DNA from: Pseudomonas pseudonitroreducens
GTDB taxonomy: Bacteria > Pseudomonadota > Gammaproteobacteria > Pseudomonadales > Pseudomonadaceae
NCBI RefSeq assembly: GCF_021603645.1
Contig: NZ_BQHJ01000001.1
Coordinates: forward strand, 558,001 to 622,000
Direction: 5' to 3'
Length of the DNA: 64,000 bases
Shown here: piece by piece, positions 10,179-18,242 of the stretch
How the letters are laid out: every line of letters begins with the position of its first letter
Position numbering within the stretch: position 1 is the first letter of the stretch
Position numbers and translations under genes: made by a program
Notes under the pieces: generated by a model
Databases searched by the model: none
Seen by the model: only the letters and a program-made list of their open reading frames with translations
What the model was told of the DNA's origin: nothing

Positions 10179-10877
10179 ATGTCCGCCTGCCAGACCCCGA
10201 TCATCGTCGCCCTGGATTTCCCCACCCGCGAAGCCGCGCTGGCGCTGGCTGACCAGCTCGATCCGAAGCTGTGCCGGGTGAAGGTGGGCAAGGAACTGTT
10301 CACCAGTTGTGCCGCCGGTATCGTCGAGACCCTGAACAGCCGCGGCTTCGAAGTCTTCCTCGACCTGAAGTTCCACGACATTCCCAACACCACCGCGATG
10401 GCCGTGCGCGCCGCCGCCGAGATGGGCGTGTGGATGGTCAACGTGCATTGCTCCGGCGGCCTGCGCATGATGAGTGCCTGCCGCGAGACCCTGGACGCCT
10501 TCAATGGCCCGTCGCCGCTGCTGATCGGCGTGACCGTGCTGACCAGCATGGAGCGCGAGGACCTGGCCGGCATCGGCCTGGACGTCGAACCCCAGGAGCA
10601 GGTGCTGCGGTTGGCGGCCCTGGCTCAGAAGGCCGGCATGGACGGCCTGGTGTGTTCCGCCCAGGAAGCGCCGGCGCTGAAAACCGCGCACCCGGCGCTG
10701 CAACTGGTCACCCCCGGCATCCGCCCGGCCGGCAGCGCCCAGGACGATCAGCGGCGCATCCTCACCCCGCGCCAGGCGCTGGACAATGGCTCCGATTACC
10801 TGGTGATCGGCCGCCCGATCAGCCAGGCCGCCGACCCGGCCAAGGCACTCGCCGAGATCGCCGCCAGCCTGGCCTGA
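10179..10877 (+). CDS. pyrF: Orotidine 5'-phosphate decarboxylase
   Basis: The 232-residue protein has the OMP decarboxylase active site [10 protein letters not shown] plus [14 protein letters not shown] at the N-terminus and TPGIRPAG and YLVIGRPIS near the phosphate site. It catalyses the last step of UMP synthesis. ATG 10179 follows a purine-rich GAGAGAG ribosome site. It is followed at once by a strong terminator, so it is the end of its unit. Confidence 0.96.
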   Translation: MSACQTPIIVALDFPTREAALALADQLDPKLCRVKVGKELFTSCAAGIVETLNSRGFEVFLDLKFHDIPNTTAMAVRAAAEMGVWMVNVHCSGGLRMMSACRETLDAFNGPSPLLIGVTVLTSMEREDLAGIGLDVEPQEQVLRLAALAQKAGMDGLVCSAQEAPALKTAHPALQLVTPGIRPAGSAQDDQRRILTPRQALDNGSDYLVIGRPISQAADPAKALAEIAASLA

Positions 10878-10896
10878 TCGCGCTCTTTCGGACATG

Positions 10897-10924
10897 AAAA
10901 AGCCCGCAGCGATGCGGGCTTTTT
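10897..10924. terminator. Bidirectional intrinsic terminator after pyrF
   Basis: AGCCCGCA, a short loop and TGCGGGCT form a perfect stem flanked by A5 on the left and T5 on the right, 20 bases after the pyrF stop. It can work in both directions. Confidence 0.9.
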
Positions 10925-10944
10925 CATGCCTTGAGGATGCTCCT

Positions 10945-11021
10945 CGTAGGATGGTGTGGAGCGAAGCGATACCCATCGCCTTCCGTGTTGGCCTTGTTGA
11001 TGGGCCTCCACCCATCCTACG
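10945..11021. repeat. Inverted repeat, CGTAGGATGG family
   Basis: CGTAGGATGG at 10945-10954 is matched by CCATCCTACG at 11012-11021, with further partial pairing inside (GTGGAG/CTCCAC and ACCCATC/GATGGG). This looks like a third intergenic repeat family, distinct from the GTAGGAGCG units, lying between pyrF and the PACE gene. Confidence 0.7.
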
Positions 11022-11039
11022 GCTGTGTTCCCCTGGGCG

Positions 11040-11486
11040 TCAGCCGTTGGCCTGGGCCATTTGCGCCCGGCCGAACCAGCGCTCGCGCAGCACGTCGTAC
11101 ACCCAGTTGAACACCAGCGCGTAGGGCAGGAAGAACAGCACCAGGCCGATGTCGAGGATGAAGGCTTCCAGCAGGCTCACCGACAGCCACCAGGCGGCCA
11201 GCGGTACCAGCAGGATGATCAGGCCCAGCTCGAACAGCGAGGCGTGCAGCACGCGCACCGACAGGGTGCGGCTGAAGCCCATGCGGTTCTGCGCGCGGTC
11301 GAAGGCGGCGTTGAACAGCATGTTCCACACGGTGGCGATGGCCGAGAACATCAGGGTCATGGCGCCCATGTGGCCCAGCGGTTTGTCCATCAGCCAGGCC
11401 AGGGTCGGTGCGCAGATGACGACCGCCAGCAGTTCGAAAAGGCCGGCGTGGAACATCCGCTCTTTCAGGGTTTTAGTGGGTGTCAT
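11040..11486 (-). CDS. PACE family efflux transporter
   Basis: The 148-residue protein has four membrane helices made of two tandem BTP repeats, each opening with the family signature: RMFHAGLFE near residue 10 and RVLHASLFE near residue 80. The Glu in each motif includes the protonation site (Glu18 here). PACE proteins such as AceI export chlorhexidine, acriflavine or short polyamines. A LysR gene is divergent with an operator-like palindrome between, the same layout as aceI-aceR. The substrate cannot be told from sequence. Confidence 0.9.
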   Translation of the reverse strand: MTPTKTLKERMFHAGLFELLAVVICAPTLAWLMDKPLGHMGAMTLMFSAIATVWNMLFNAAFDRAQNRMGFSRTLSVRVLHASLFELGLIILLVPLAAWWLSVSLLEAFILDIGLVLFFLPYALVFNWVYDVLRERWFGRAQMAQANG

Positions 11487-11585
11487 GGGGTATCTCCAGG
11501 CATGCAGCTCTCAATTCACGAGAAGGCCGACTCCGTCGGTCCGGCGCCATTATCATCGGTCGACCGGCTGGATCTAAGTTGGATA

Positions 11586-11604
11586 CCATCGGCTTAACCG
11601 ATGG
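11586..11604. promoter_or_regulatory. LysR-type operator in the PACE/LysR gap
   Basis: CCATCGG-CTTAA-CCGATGG is a perfect seven-base inverted repeat with a five-base centre and fits the T-N11-A LysR box (ATCGG...CCGAT). It ends about 12 bases before the LysR start, so bound protein would block its own gene. A second short palindrome, CGGTCGACCG at 11557-11566, lies 20 bases upstream and may be the other half of the regulated region. Confidence 0.65.
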
Positions 11605-11615
11605 AAGAGAGCGCC

Positions 11616-12479
11616 ATGATGCAATATTCCCCAGAATCCCTGCAGGCCTTCGCCGAGGCCGCCTGCCTGGGCTCGTTCAGCGCCGCCGCACGCAAGCTGG
11701 GCAAGAGCCAGTCCACCGTCAGCGAGGCCATCGCCCGTCTGGAGATCGACCTCGGGCTGACCCTGTTCGACCGCAGCAGCCGCCAGCCACAGCTCACCGA
11801 GGCCGGTCATGCGCTGCTCGGACGGGTGGAGGAAGTGCTGATGGCCAATGATCGCCTCGGTCAACTCGCCCACCAGCTGGTCGGTGGGCTGGAGTCGCGG
11901 GTGACCCTGGCGATGTCGGACACCTATCAGTCCGCCGAATTCGAGGCGCGACTGGCGGAGATCGATGCGCGTTATCCGGACCTGGAGTTCGAATGGCTGA
12001 TCGCCGAAGACAGCGACGTACTCGACCTGGTCGTTCAGGGCCGGGCCAGCCTCGGCCTGCTGGCAGCGCAGGCGGAGTACGCGCCGGACATCGGTTCGGC
12101 GACCCTGAGCGAGCAGGCCGAGTTCGGCCTCTTCGTCAGCCGCAACCATCCGCTGGCCAGCCGCGAGCGAATCGAACGCGAGGACCTGCTGGCCTACCGG
12201 GCGCTACGCCTGAACACCTTCCTTGACGACGCCGCGCCGCTGCTCGGCGGCCGCTGCTGGAGCGCGCCAAACTACCTGTTGTTGCTGGACATGGCGGTAT
12301 TGGGCTTCGGCTGGATCGAATTGCCCAGCTGGATGGTAGGACGCTTCGCCAGTGGGCGTATGCAGGAGCTGAAGGTCGCCGGCTGGCCGCGCCGAGTGGC
12401 GGTGGACGTGATCTGGTCGCGACAGCGCCGGCTGGGGCCCGCCGCAAGTTGGCTGGCGGAACGTCTGCTGGGGCGCTGA
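11616..12479 (+). CDS. LysR family regulator, probable PACE-gene activator
   Basis: The 287-residue LysR protein has its winged HTH at residues 1-60 (LQAFAEAACLGSFSAAARKLGKS, QSTVSEAIARLE) and a substrate-binding domain. ATG 11616 is preferred because GGAAGAGAG lies in front of it; the ATG at 11601 falls inside the palindrome and has no ribosome site. It is divergent from the PACE transporter, and LysR proteins in this position (AceR) activate the transporter when the biocide or polyamine is present. The effector is inferred only. Confidence 0.85.
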   Translation: MMQYSPESLQAFAEAACLGSFSAAARKLGKSQSTVSEAIARLEIDLGLTLFDRSSRQPQLTEAGHALLGRVEEVLMANDRLGQLAHQLVGGLESRVTLAMSDTYQSAEFEARLAEIDARYPDLEFEWLIAEDSDVLDLVVQGRASLGLLAAQAEYAPDIGSATLSEQAEFGLFVSRNHPLASRERIEREDLLAYRALRLNTFLDDAAPLLGGRCWSAPNYLLLLDMAVLGFGWIELPSWMVGRFASGRMQELKVAGWPRRVAVDVIWSRQRRLGPAASWLAERLLGR

Positions 12480-12591
12480 GGCGCTCTGGATCACAGCTCT
12501 ACATCACAGTTTCCGGACTAAATGTGTCGAAGCCTTTGATGCTCTGTCGTGGACCAGTAGGATCGGAGTTTTCCTAGATTGTGAGGTCAGG

Positions 12592-13509
12592 ATGCGCGCC
12601 AAGCTGGAGAATTGTCTGAAGGCAGTCGATCAGGTGCTGCTCGGCAAGGAAGTTCAGGTAAGGCTGGCGCTGACCTGCCTGCTCGCCCGCGGTCACCTGC
12701 TCATCGAAGACTTGCCCGGCATGGGCAAGACCACCCTCAGCCACGCCCTGGCGCGGGTGCTGGGCCTGGGCTTCCAGCGAATCCAGTTCACCTCCGACCT
12801 GTTGCCCGGCGACGTGCTGGGCACCTCGGTGTTCGACAAGGACACCGGGCAGTTCGTCTTCCATCCCGGGCCGATCTTCTCCGAACTGGTGCTGGCCGAT
12901 GAGATCAACCGCGCCACGCCGAAGAGCCAGAGCGCGCTGCTCGAGGCCATGGAGGAAGGGCAGGTGACCATCGAGGGGGCGACCCGCCCGCTGCCCGAGC
13001 CGTTCTTCGTCATCGCCACGCAGAACCCGGTGACCCAGGGTGGCACCTTCGCGCTGCCCGAATCCCAGCTCGACCGTTTCCTCATGCGCCTGTCCCTGGG
13101 CTACCCCGGCCGTGCCGCCGAGAAGGCACTGCTGCTGGGCGAGGCGCGCCGCGATCTGCTGCCACGCCTGGAGCCGATGCTCGACCCGCGGGAGTTGCAG
13201 GCGCTGCAGGGCGAGGTGCTGGCGGTGCGGGCCAGCGACGCCCTGGTGGATTACGTGCTGCGCCTGGTGGAAGCCACACGCACGCAGCCGGCCTTCGCCC
13301 TCGGCCTGTCACCGCGCGGCAGCCTGGCGCTGCTGGCGGCGGCCCGCGCCTGGGCGCTGCTGGCCGGGCGCGACTATGTGATCCCCGAGGACGTGCAGGC
13401 CGTGCTGCCTTCGGTGGCCGGCCACCGCCTGCGTGACCAGGCCGACCCGGCCGGCCATGGCGGCGGCGCGCTGGTGCAGTGGTTGCTGCGTGAAGTCCCG
13501 GCTCTCTGA
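12592..13509 (+). CDS. MoxR family AAA+ ATPase
   Basis: The 305-residue ATPase has Walker A EDLPGMGKTTLSHALA, Walker B LVLADEINRATPK and sensor 1 FFVIATQNPV. The MoxR lid domain follows (SPRGSLALLAAARAWALLAG). MoxR proteins remodel or mature partners encoded next to them. Here those are the DUF58 protein 10 bases downstream and the TgpA transglutaminase, so the three likely form one machine at the inner membrane. The gene is first in the operon; the 112 bases upstream hold its promoter but I see no clear boxes. Confidence 0.93.
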   Translation: MRAKLENCLKAVDQVLLGKEVQVRLALTCLLARGHLLIEDLPGMGKTTLSHALARVLGLGFQRIQFTSDLLPGDVLGTSVFDKDTGQFVFHPGPIFSELVLADEINRATPKSQSALLEAMEEGQVTIEGATRPLPEPFFVIATQNPVTQGGTFALPESQLDRFLMRLSLGYPGRAAEKALLLGEARRDLLPRLEPMLDPRELQALQGEVLAVRASDALVDYVLRLVEATRTQPAFALGLSPRGSLALLAAARAWALLAGRDYVIPEDVQAVLPSVAGHRLRDQADPAGHGGGALVQWLLREVPAL

Positions 13510-13519
13510 GGAGTAGGCA

Positions 13520-14473
13520 ATGTTCGTCAGGGTCAGGCCGTTGTGGCAGAGCTGGATAGCCCGGCGCATACCGCCGTCACCATCGCTGCAGCTCAATCAG
13601 CGCCGTATCTTCATCATCCCGACCCGGCAGGGCATGGCCTTCGGCGTTGCCTTGCTGCTGATGCTGCTCACGGCAATCAACTATCAGAACAGCCTGGCCT
13701 ACGGCCTGACCTTCCTCCTGCTGTCGCTGTTCATCGTCGCCATCCTGCACACCTACCGCAACCTGGGCGGCCTGCGCCTCACGGCGCTCGGCGCGGCGCC
13801 GGTGTTCGTCGGCGAACAGGCCGCGTTCCGCGTGCGCCTGGAAGGCGAGGGGCGTGCACGGCAGGCCATCGGCCTGGGCTGGGAGGCGGAGCGCATGCAG
13901 TTCGCCGATGTCGCGGCAGAGCACGCCGAGGAATTGCTGCTCAGCCTGAGCGCGGAGCGGCGAGGCTGGCTGCGGCCCGGCCGCCTGCGGGTGGAAAGCC
14001 GTTTCCCGCTGGGCCTGCTGGTGGCCTGGAGCTGGGTGGATCTGGCCCAGTCGGTGCTGGTCTATCCGCACCCGCAGCCGGGCGACTTGCCGCTGGAAGC
14101 CGCGCCGGCCGATAACGATGAAGAGGGCGTGCGCCCCAGCGGTCGCGGCGTCGACGATTATCAGGGGCTGCGCCCCTACCAGCCCGGCGATTCGCGCCGG
14201 CGCCTGCACTGGAAGGCCTATTCGCGGGGCCAGGGGTTGCTGGTGAAGGACTTCTCCGCGCTGGCCGGGCGCAATGTCTGGCTGGATTTCGACAGCCTCG
14301 GAGGTGACACCGAAGGGCGTCTGTCACGGCTGTGTTTCTGGGTCCTGCAACTGTCGCTGCGCCAGCAGCCTTTCGGCCTGCGTCTGCCGGATGCGCAGCT
14401 TCCGGTTGGCCTGGACGAGGCCCACCGCGATGCCTGCCTGCGCGCCCTGGCGCTGCACGGGACGAAGCGATGA
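13520..14473 (+). CDS. DUF58 domain protein
   Basis: The 317-residue protein begins with two membrane helices (about residues 35-75). The DUF58 signature follows: VDDYQGLRPYQPGDSRRR with HWKAYSRGQGLLVKDF just after. DUF58 proteins usually carry a von Willebrand-like fold and work with MoxR ATPases. Its TGA overlaps the ATG of tgpA (ATGA), so the two are translationally coupled. Possible role: docking or adaptor subunit between the MoxR ATPase and TgpA. Confidence 0.9.
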   Translation: MFVRVRPLWQSWIARRIPPSPSLQLNQRRIFIIPTRQGMAFGVALLLMLLTAINYQNSLAYGLTFLLLSLFIVAILHTYRNLGGLRLTALGAAPVFVGEQAAFRVRLEGEGRARQAIGLGWEAERMQFADVAAEHAEELLLSLSAERRGWLRPGRLRVESRFPLGLLVAWSWVDLAQSVLVYPHPQPGDLPLEAAPADNDEEGVRPSGRGVDDYQGLRPYQPGDSRRRLHWKAYSRGQGLLVKDFSALAGRNVWLDFDSLGGDTEGRLSRLCFWVLQLSLRQQPFGLRLPDAQLPVGLDEAHRDACLRALALHGTKR

Positions 14474-16485
14474 GCAGCCTGGCCGGCACGGCGGCCCAGC
14501 CGATTCCCCGGGTAGCGCTGACCTGGCTGCTGGTCGCCCAGGCGGTGGTGATCATTCCGCACCTGGAACACCTGCCGGCCTGGATCGTCGCGCTGTGGTT
14601 GGGCTGCGCGACGTGGCGCATCCAGGTGTTCCGCATGCGCGCCAACTACCCCAGCGGCATCGCCAAGCTGGCGCTCGTGGTGGCGGCAGGGCTGGGCGTC
14701 TGGTTTTCCCGCGGCTCGCTGATCGGCCTGGATGCCGGCGTGGTGCTGCTGATCGCGGCCTTCGTGGTGAAGCTGGTGGAGCTCAAGACTCGCCGCGACG
14801 CCTGGGTGCTCATCCTGCTGGGGTTCTTCGCGGTCACCACCAGTTACCTGTTCCAGGACGACATTCTCGCCGCCGCCTTCAGTCTGCTGCCGGTGCTGGC
14901 GCTGCTGGCCTCGGCCATCGGCCTGCAGCAGAGCGGCTTTGCCGCGCGCCCGATGCCGACCCTGCGCCTGGCTGCCGCTCTGCTGCTGCAAGCCTTGCCA
15001 CTGATGTTGCTGATGTTCCTGCTGTTCCCGCGCATGGGGCCGCTGTGGTCGTTGCCGCTGCCGGGCGATAAGGCCATGACCGGGCTGAGCGACAGCATGG
15101 CGCCAGGGGACATGGTGGAGCTGAGCCAGTCTCCGGCGCTGGCCTTTCGCGCCAGTTTCGAGGGGCCGCCGCCGCCGCATTCGCAACTGTACTGGCGCGC
15201 CCTGACACTGGAACGATTCGACGGCGTACGCTGGACGACGGCGTTCCAGCGCGGTGATGTCGCGCCGCAATGGCGTGAGCGCGGCGAGGCAGTGGAGTAC
15301 CAGGTGATCATGGAGCCCAACGGCCGCCCCTGGCTGTTCGCCCTCGACGTCGCGCGCAGTTCGTTGGGCGACGCACGGCTGATGAGTGATTTCCACCTGG
15401 AGCGTCGCACGCCGGTACGCCAGGCACTCATGTACCGCGCCACGTCCTGGCCGCAGGCCCTGCTCGAACCCACCGATGGCAGCCGCGCGCTGCGGCTGAA
15501 CCTGTCGCTGCCAAAGACCGGCAATCCGCAGGCCCGCGCCTGGGCGCAGGAACTGCACGAGCGCTACCCCCAGCCGGGTGATCTGGTTCAGGCGATGCTG
15601 CGGTATTTCCGCGAACAGCCCTTCAGCTACACCCTCAGGCCAGCGGATACCGGAGCGGAGCGCATCGACGGATTCCTCTTCAATACGCGCGCCGGCTTCT
15701 GCGAGCACTATGCCGGCGCCATGGCCTTCGTCTTGCGCTCGGCTGGCATCCCGGCACGGGTGGTTACCGGCTATCAGGGGGGCGAGGTGAGCTCGTCGGG
15801 CAGCTACCTGAGTGTGCGGCAGTTCGATGCCCATGCCTGGGTCGAGTACTGGCAGGATGGAGCAGGCTGGACACGGGTCGACCCCACCGGCGCGGTGTCA
15901 CCCGAGCGCATCGAGCAGGGGCTGGAGGCGGCCATGAGCAGCGAGGGCAGTTTTCTCGAGCAGGACCCGTTTTCGCCGCTGCGTTATCGCAATATCTCGA
16001 TCATCAACGAGCTGCGCGCCGCCTGGGACAACCTCAACTACAGTTGGCAGGCCTCGGTGCTCGGCTACCAGAGCGAACAGCAGGGCGACCTGTTGCGGCG
16101 CTGGTTCGGTGGGCTGGATCGAGAGTGGATCGGCGCACTGCTGGTGGGCGGCGGCGGATTGCTGCTGGGCCTGCTGGCGCTGCTGCTGTTCAAGCCCTGG
16201 CGGCGCACCGCTGATATGCAGTTGCGCAGCTTCCAGCGCTTCGAGCGAATGCTGGCGCCGCTGGGGGTGCACCGTGAAACCGGCGAGGGTGCGCGGGACT
16301 TCTGCCGGCGCGCCAGCAAGCTCCTGCCGGCCCACGCGCAAGCGATCCGCGGTTATCTGGAGGCCTTCGAGAGGCAGCGCTATGGTGGCAGGGCTGCGTC
16401 GCCGGCCGAGTTGCGCACGCACCTGGCACGGCTGCGCCGGGAGCTGCCCTGGCGACTGCGAGCAGGGCGCGGAAAACCGACGTGA
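14470..16485 (+). CDS. tgpA: TgpA-type membrane transglutaminase
   Basis: The 671-residue protein has about six N-terminal membrane helices, a periplasmic DUF3488/transglutaminase region, a further helix at about 557-578 and a cytoplasmic DUF4129 tail. The catalytic triad is visible as Cys411 (GFCEHYAG), His455 (DAHAWVEYW) and Asp471 (VDPTGAV). The 44- and 16-residue gaps match those reported for P. aeruginosa TgpA, which is essential there. The enzyme is thought to act on the envelope; its substrate is not settled. The start overlaps the DUF58 stop. Confidence 0.94.
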   Translation: MSSLAGTAAQPIPRVALTWLLVAQAVVIIPHLEHLPAWIVALWLGCATWRIQVFRMRANYPSGIAKLALVVAAGLGVWFSRGSLIGLDAGVVLLIAAFVVKLVELKTRRDAWVLILLGFFAVTTSYLFQDDILAAAFSLLPVLALLASAIGLQQSGFAARPMPTLRLAAALLLQALPLMLLMFLLFPRMGPLWSLPLPGDKAMTGLSDSMAPGDMVELSQSPALAFRASFEGPPPPHSQLYWRALTLERFDGVRWTTAFQRGDVAPQWRERGEAVEYQVIMEPNGRPWLFALDVARSSLGDARLMSDFHLERRTPVRQALMYRATSWPQALLEPTDGSRALRLNLSLPKTGNPQARAWAQELHERYPQPGDLVQAMLRYFREQPFSYTLRPADTGAERIDGFLFNTRAGFCEHYAGAMAFVLRSAGIPARVVTGYQGGEVSSSGSYLSVRQFDAHAWVEYWQDGAGWTRVDPTGAVSPERIEQGLEAAMSSEGSFLEQDPFSPLRYRNISIINELRAAWDNLNYSWQASVLGYQSEQQGDLLRRWFGGLDREWIGALLVGGGGLLLGLLALLLFKPWRRTADMQLRSFQRFERMLAPLGVHRETGEGARDFCRRASKLLPAHAQAIRGYLEAFERQRYGGRAASPAELRTHLARLRRELPWRLRAGRGKPT

Positions 16486-16554
16486 CATCACGCCCCTTGC
16501 CGCTCCGCGGGCCGGGGCTAACCTGATATTTCCCCCACTGGAGTGGAGCCTGCC

Positions 16555-17325
16555 GTGACTTCCTTCTGCGATTACCTGGTGAGCCATCTGATCGAGCAGG
16601 AGGTTGCGCTGTTCTCCGCCGCTTCCCGCCTGAAGGCCGAATCCGATCCTGAAGCGCTGCACGATCTGCGCATCGCCGTGCGCCGGCTGCGCAGCCTGCT
16701 GCACCCGGTGCGCGGCATGCCCGGGATCGACGAGCTGGAGCAGGCCCTGGGCGACATGGGGCGGCTCAGCGGGCCGCTGCGTGACCTGGAGGTGCTGCTG
16801 CCGGTGCTCGAGGCCGAAGGCTACGAGCGCGCCGCGGCGCTGCGTCGGCCGGCGCTGCTGTCCGGCTATGCCACGCTGCTCGCCAGCCCACAGTGGGAAC
16901 GTCTGATGATGCGCCTGGATGGCTGGCCGCAACTCTGGCGTACCTCCGAGCGCCATGGTGTGCTCAAGGGGCTGCACGGCAAGGTGGAGAAGCGCCTGGC
17001 CAGGGAATGGCAGAAGTTGCGCGACGCGCTCAAGGACCCGAGCCACGATCGCCATCGCCTGCGCCTGCTGATCAAGCGGGTGCGTTATTCGCTGGAGGCC
17101 TATCCGCAGGAATCCGCCGTGCCGCAGCGCCTGCTGACGCCGCTGAAGGACGCGCAATCGGCGCTGGGCGAGTGGCATGACTACGAGCAGTGGCTGATCC
17201 GCAGCGAGCGCGAACTCGACCTGATGCCCCTGCAGCCGCACTGGAACGCTCGCCACGACCTTGCCGAGCGCCTCGCCGACGAAAGCCTGGACGCCCTGCA
17301 GAAGGCGCTGCATAGAGCCCGTTGA
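16555..17325 (+). CDS. CHAD domain protein
   Basis: The 256-residue helical protein has the conserved-histidine (CHAD) signatures HDLRIAVRRLRSLLHPV near residue 40 and HRLRLLIKRVRYSLE near 170. CHAD domains bind inorganic polyphosphate through this basic face and often associate with polyphosphate granules. There is no CYTH domain on this protein. GTG 16555 is chosen because GGAG lies six bases upstream. It lies 69 bases after tgpA on the same strand and may be part of that operon. Confidence 0.88.
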   Translation: MTSFCDYLVSHLIEQEVALFSAASRLKAESDPEALHDLRIAVRRLRSLLHPVRGMPGIDELEQALGDMGRLSGPLRDLEVLLPVLEAEGYERAAALRRPALLSGYATLLASPQWERLMMRLDGWPQLWRTSERHGVLKGLHGKVEKRLAREWQKLRDALKDPSHDRHRLRLLIKRVRYSLEAYPQESAVPQRLLTPLKDAQSALGEWHDYEQWLIRSERELDLMPLQPHWNARHDLAERLADESLDALQKALHRAR

Positions 17326-17436
17326 TGGCGGGGCATTTCCTGCGCGGGACAAGGCTTTGGATGGTTTGCCGGAGCGGGTGGTGCCCCTAAGATCGCAGCC
17401 AGCTCCCTCTCTCCAGAAGCCCCAAGGAAGTTGATC

Positions 17437-18237
17437 ATGTCCTTCAGCGAAATGCTCCGGGCGGTGCGCGCCGCGCCGCTGTCCATCGTCATCCCCGCCA
17501 CCTGGGCCCAGGGCCGCGCCAGCTTCGGCGGCCTGGTAGCGGCGTTGGCCTATGAGGCCATGGCGGCGGTGGCCGAGGCCGGACGACCGGTGCGTTCGCT
17601 GGCGATCACTTTCGTCGGGCCGATCGAGGTGGAAGTGCCGGTGAGCTTCGAGGCCGAGGTGCTGCGGGAGGGCAAGTCGGTCAGCCAGGTATTCTGCCGT
17701 GCGGTGCAGAACGGCCAGGTGGTCCTGCTGGCGCAAGGCAGCTTCGGCGTGGCGCGCGACTCCACCGTGCAGATGGAGGGCCTGCCGCCGCCAGCATTCA
17801 AGGCCATCGAGGACTGCCAGGAGTTGCCCTACATCCGCAAGTTGATGCCGGCCTTCACCCAGAACATCGCCATGCGCTGGGCCGTCGGACACATGCCGTT
17901 CTCGGCCAGCCGCGAGCGCGACATGGGTGGCTGGATGCGTTTTCGCGGCGATGACGTGGGCGACGAGCCGATGGAGATCAGCCACCTGCTGGCGCTGATC
18001 GATGCCTGGCCGCCGGCCAACCTGCCGCACCTGAAATCCCCGGCGCCCTCCAGTTCGCTGACCTGGACCGTGGAGTTCGTCCAGCCACTGCCGTCGATGC
18101 CGGCCAACGGCTGGTGCCAGTACCTGGCAACCATCGAGCATGCCCGCGACGGCTACGGGCATATCGCGGCGCAGACCTGGTCGGCGGATGGCCAGTTGCT
18201 GGCGATCGGTCGGCAGACGGTGACCATCTTCGGTTAG
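17437..18237 (+). CDS. TesB-like acyl-CoA thioesterase family protein
   Basis: The 266-residue protein looks like two hotdog domains in tandem, as in TesB: N-terminal ASFGGLVAALAYEAM with RSLAITFVGPIEVEVPV, and C-terminal SLTWTVEFVQPLP with DGYGHIAAQTWSADGQLLA. Such proteins hydrolyse medium- or long-chain acyl-CoA. ATG 17437 has AAGGA eight bases upstream. It faces the diguanylate cyclase convergently with only five bases between stops. The chain-length preference is unknown. Confidence 0.8.
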   Translation: MSFSEMLRAVRAAPLSIVIPATWAQGRASFGGLVAALAYEAMAAVAEAGRPVRSLAITFVGPIEVEVPVSFEAEVLREGKSVSQVFCRAVQNGQVVLLAQGSFGVARDSTVQMEGLPPPAFKAIEDCQELPYIRKLMPAFTQNIAMRWAVGHMPFSASRERDMGGWMRFRGDDVGDEPMEISHLLALIDAWPPANLPHLKSPAPSSSLTWTVEFVQPLPSMPANGWCQYLATIEHARDGYGHIAAQTWSADGQLLAIGRQTVTIFG

Positions 18238-18242
18238 CGGCG

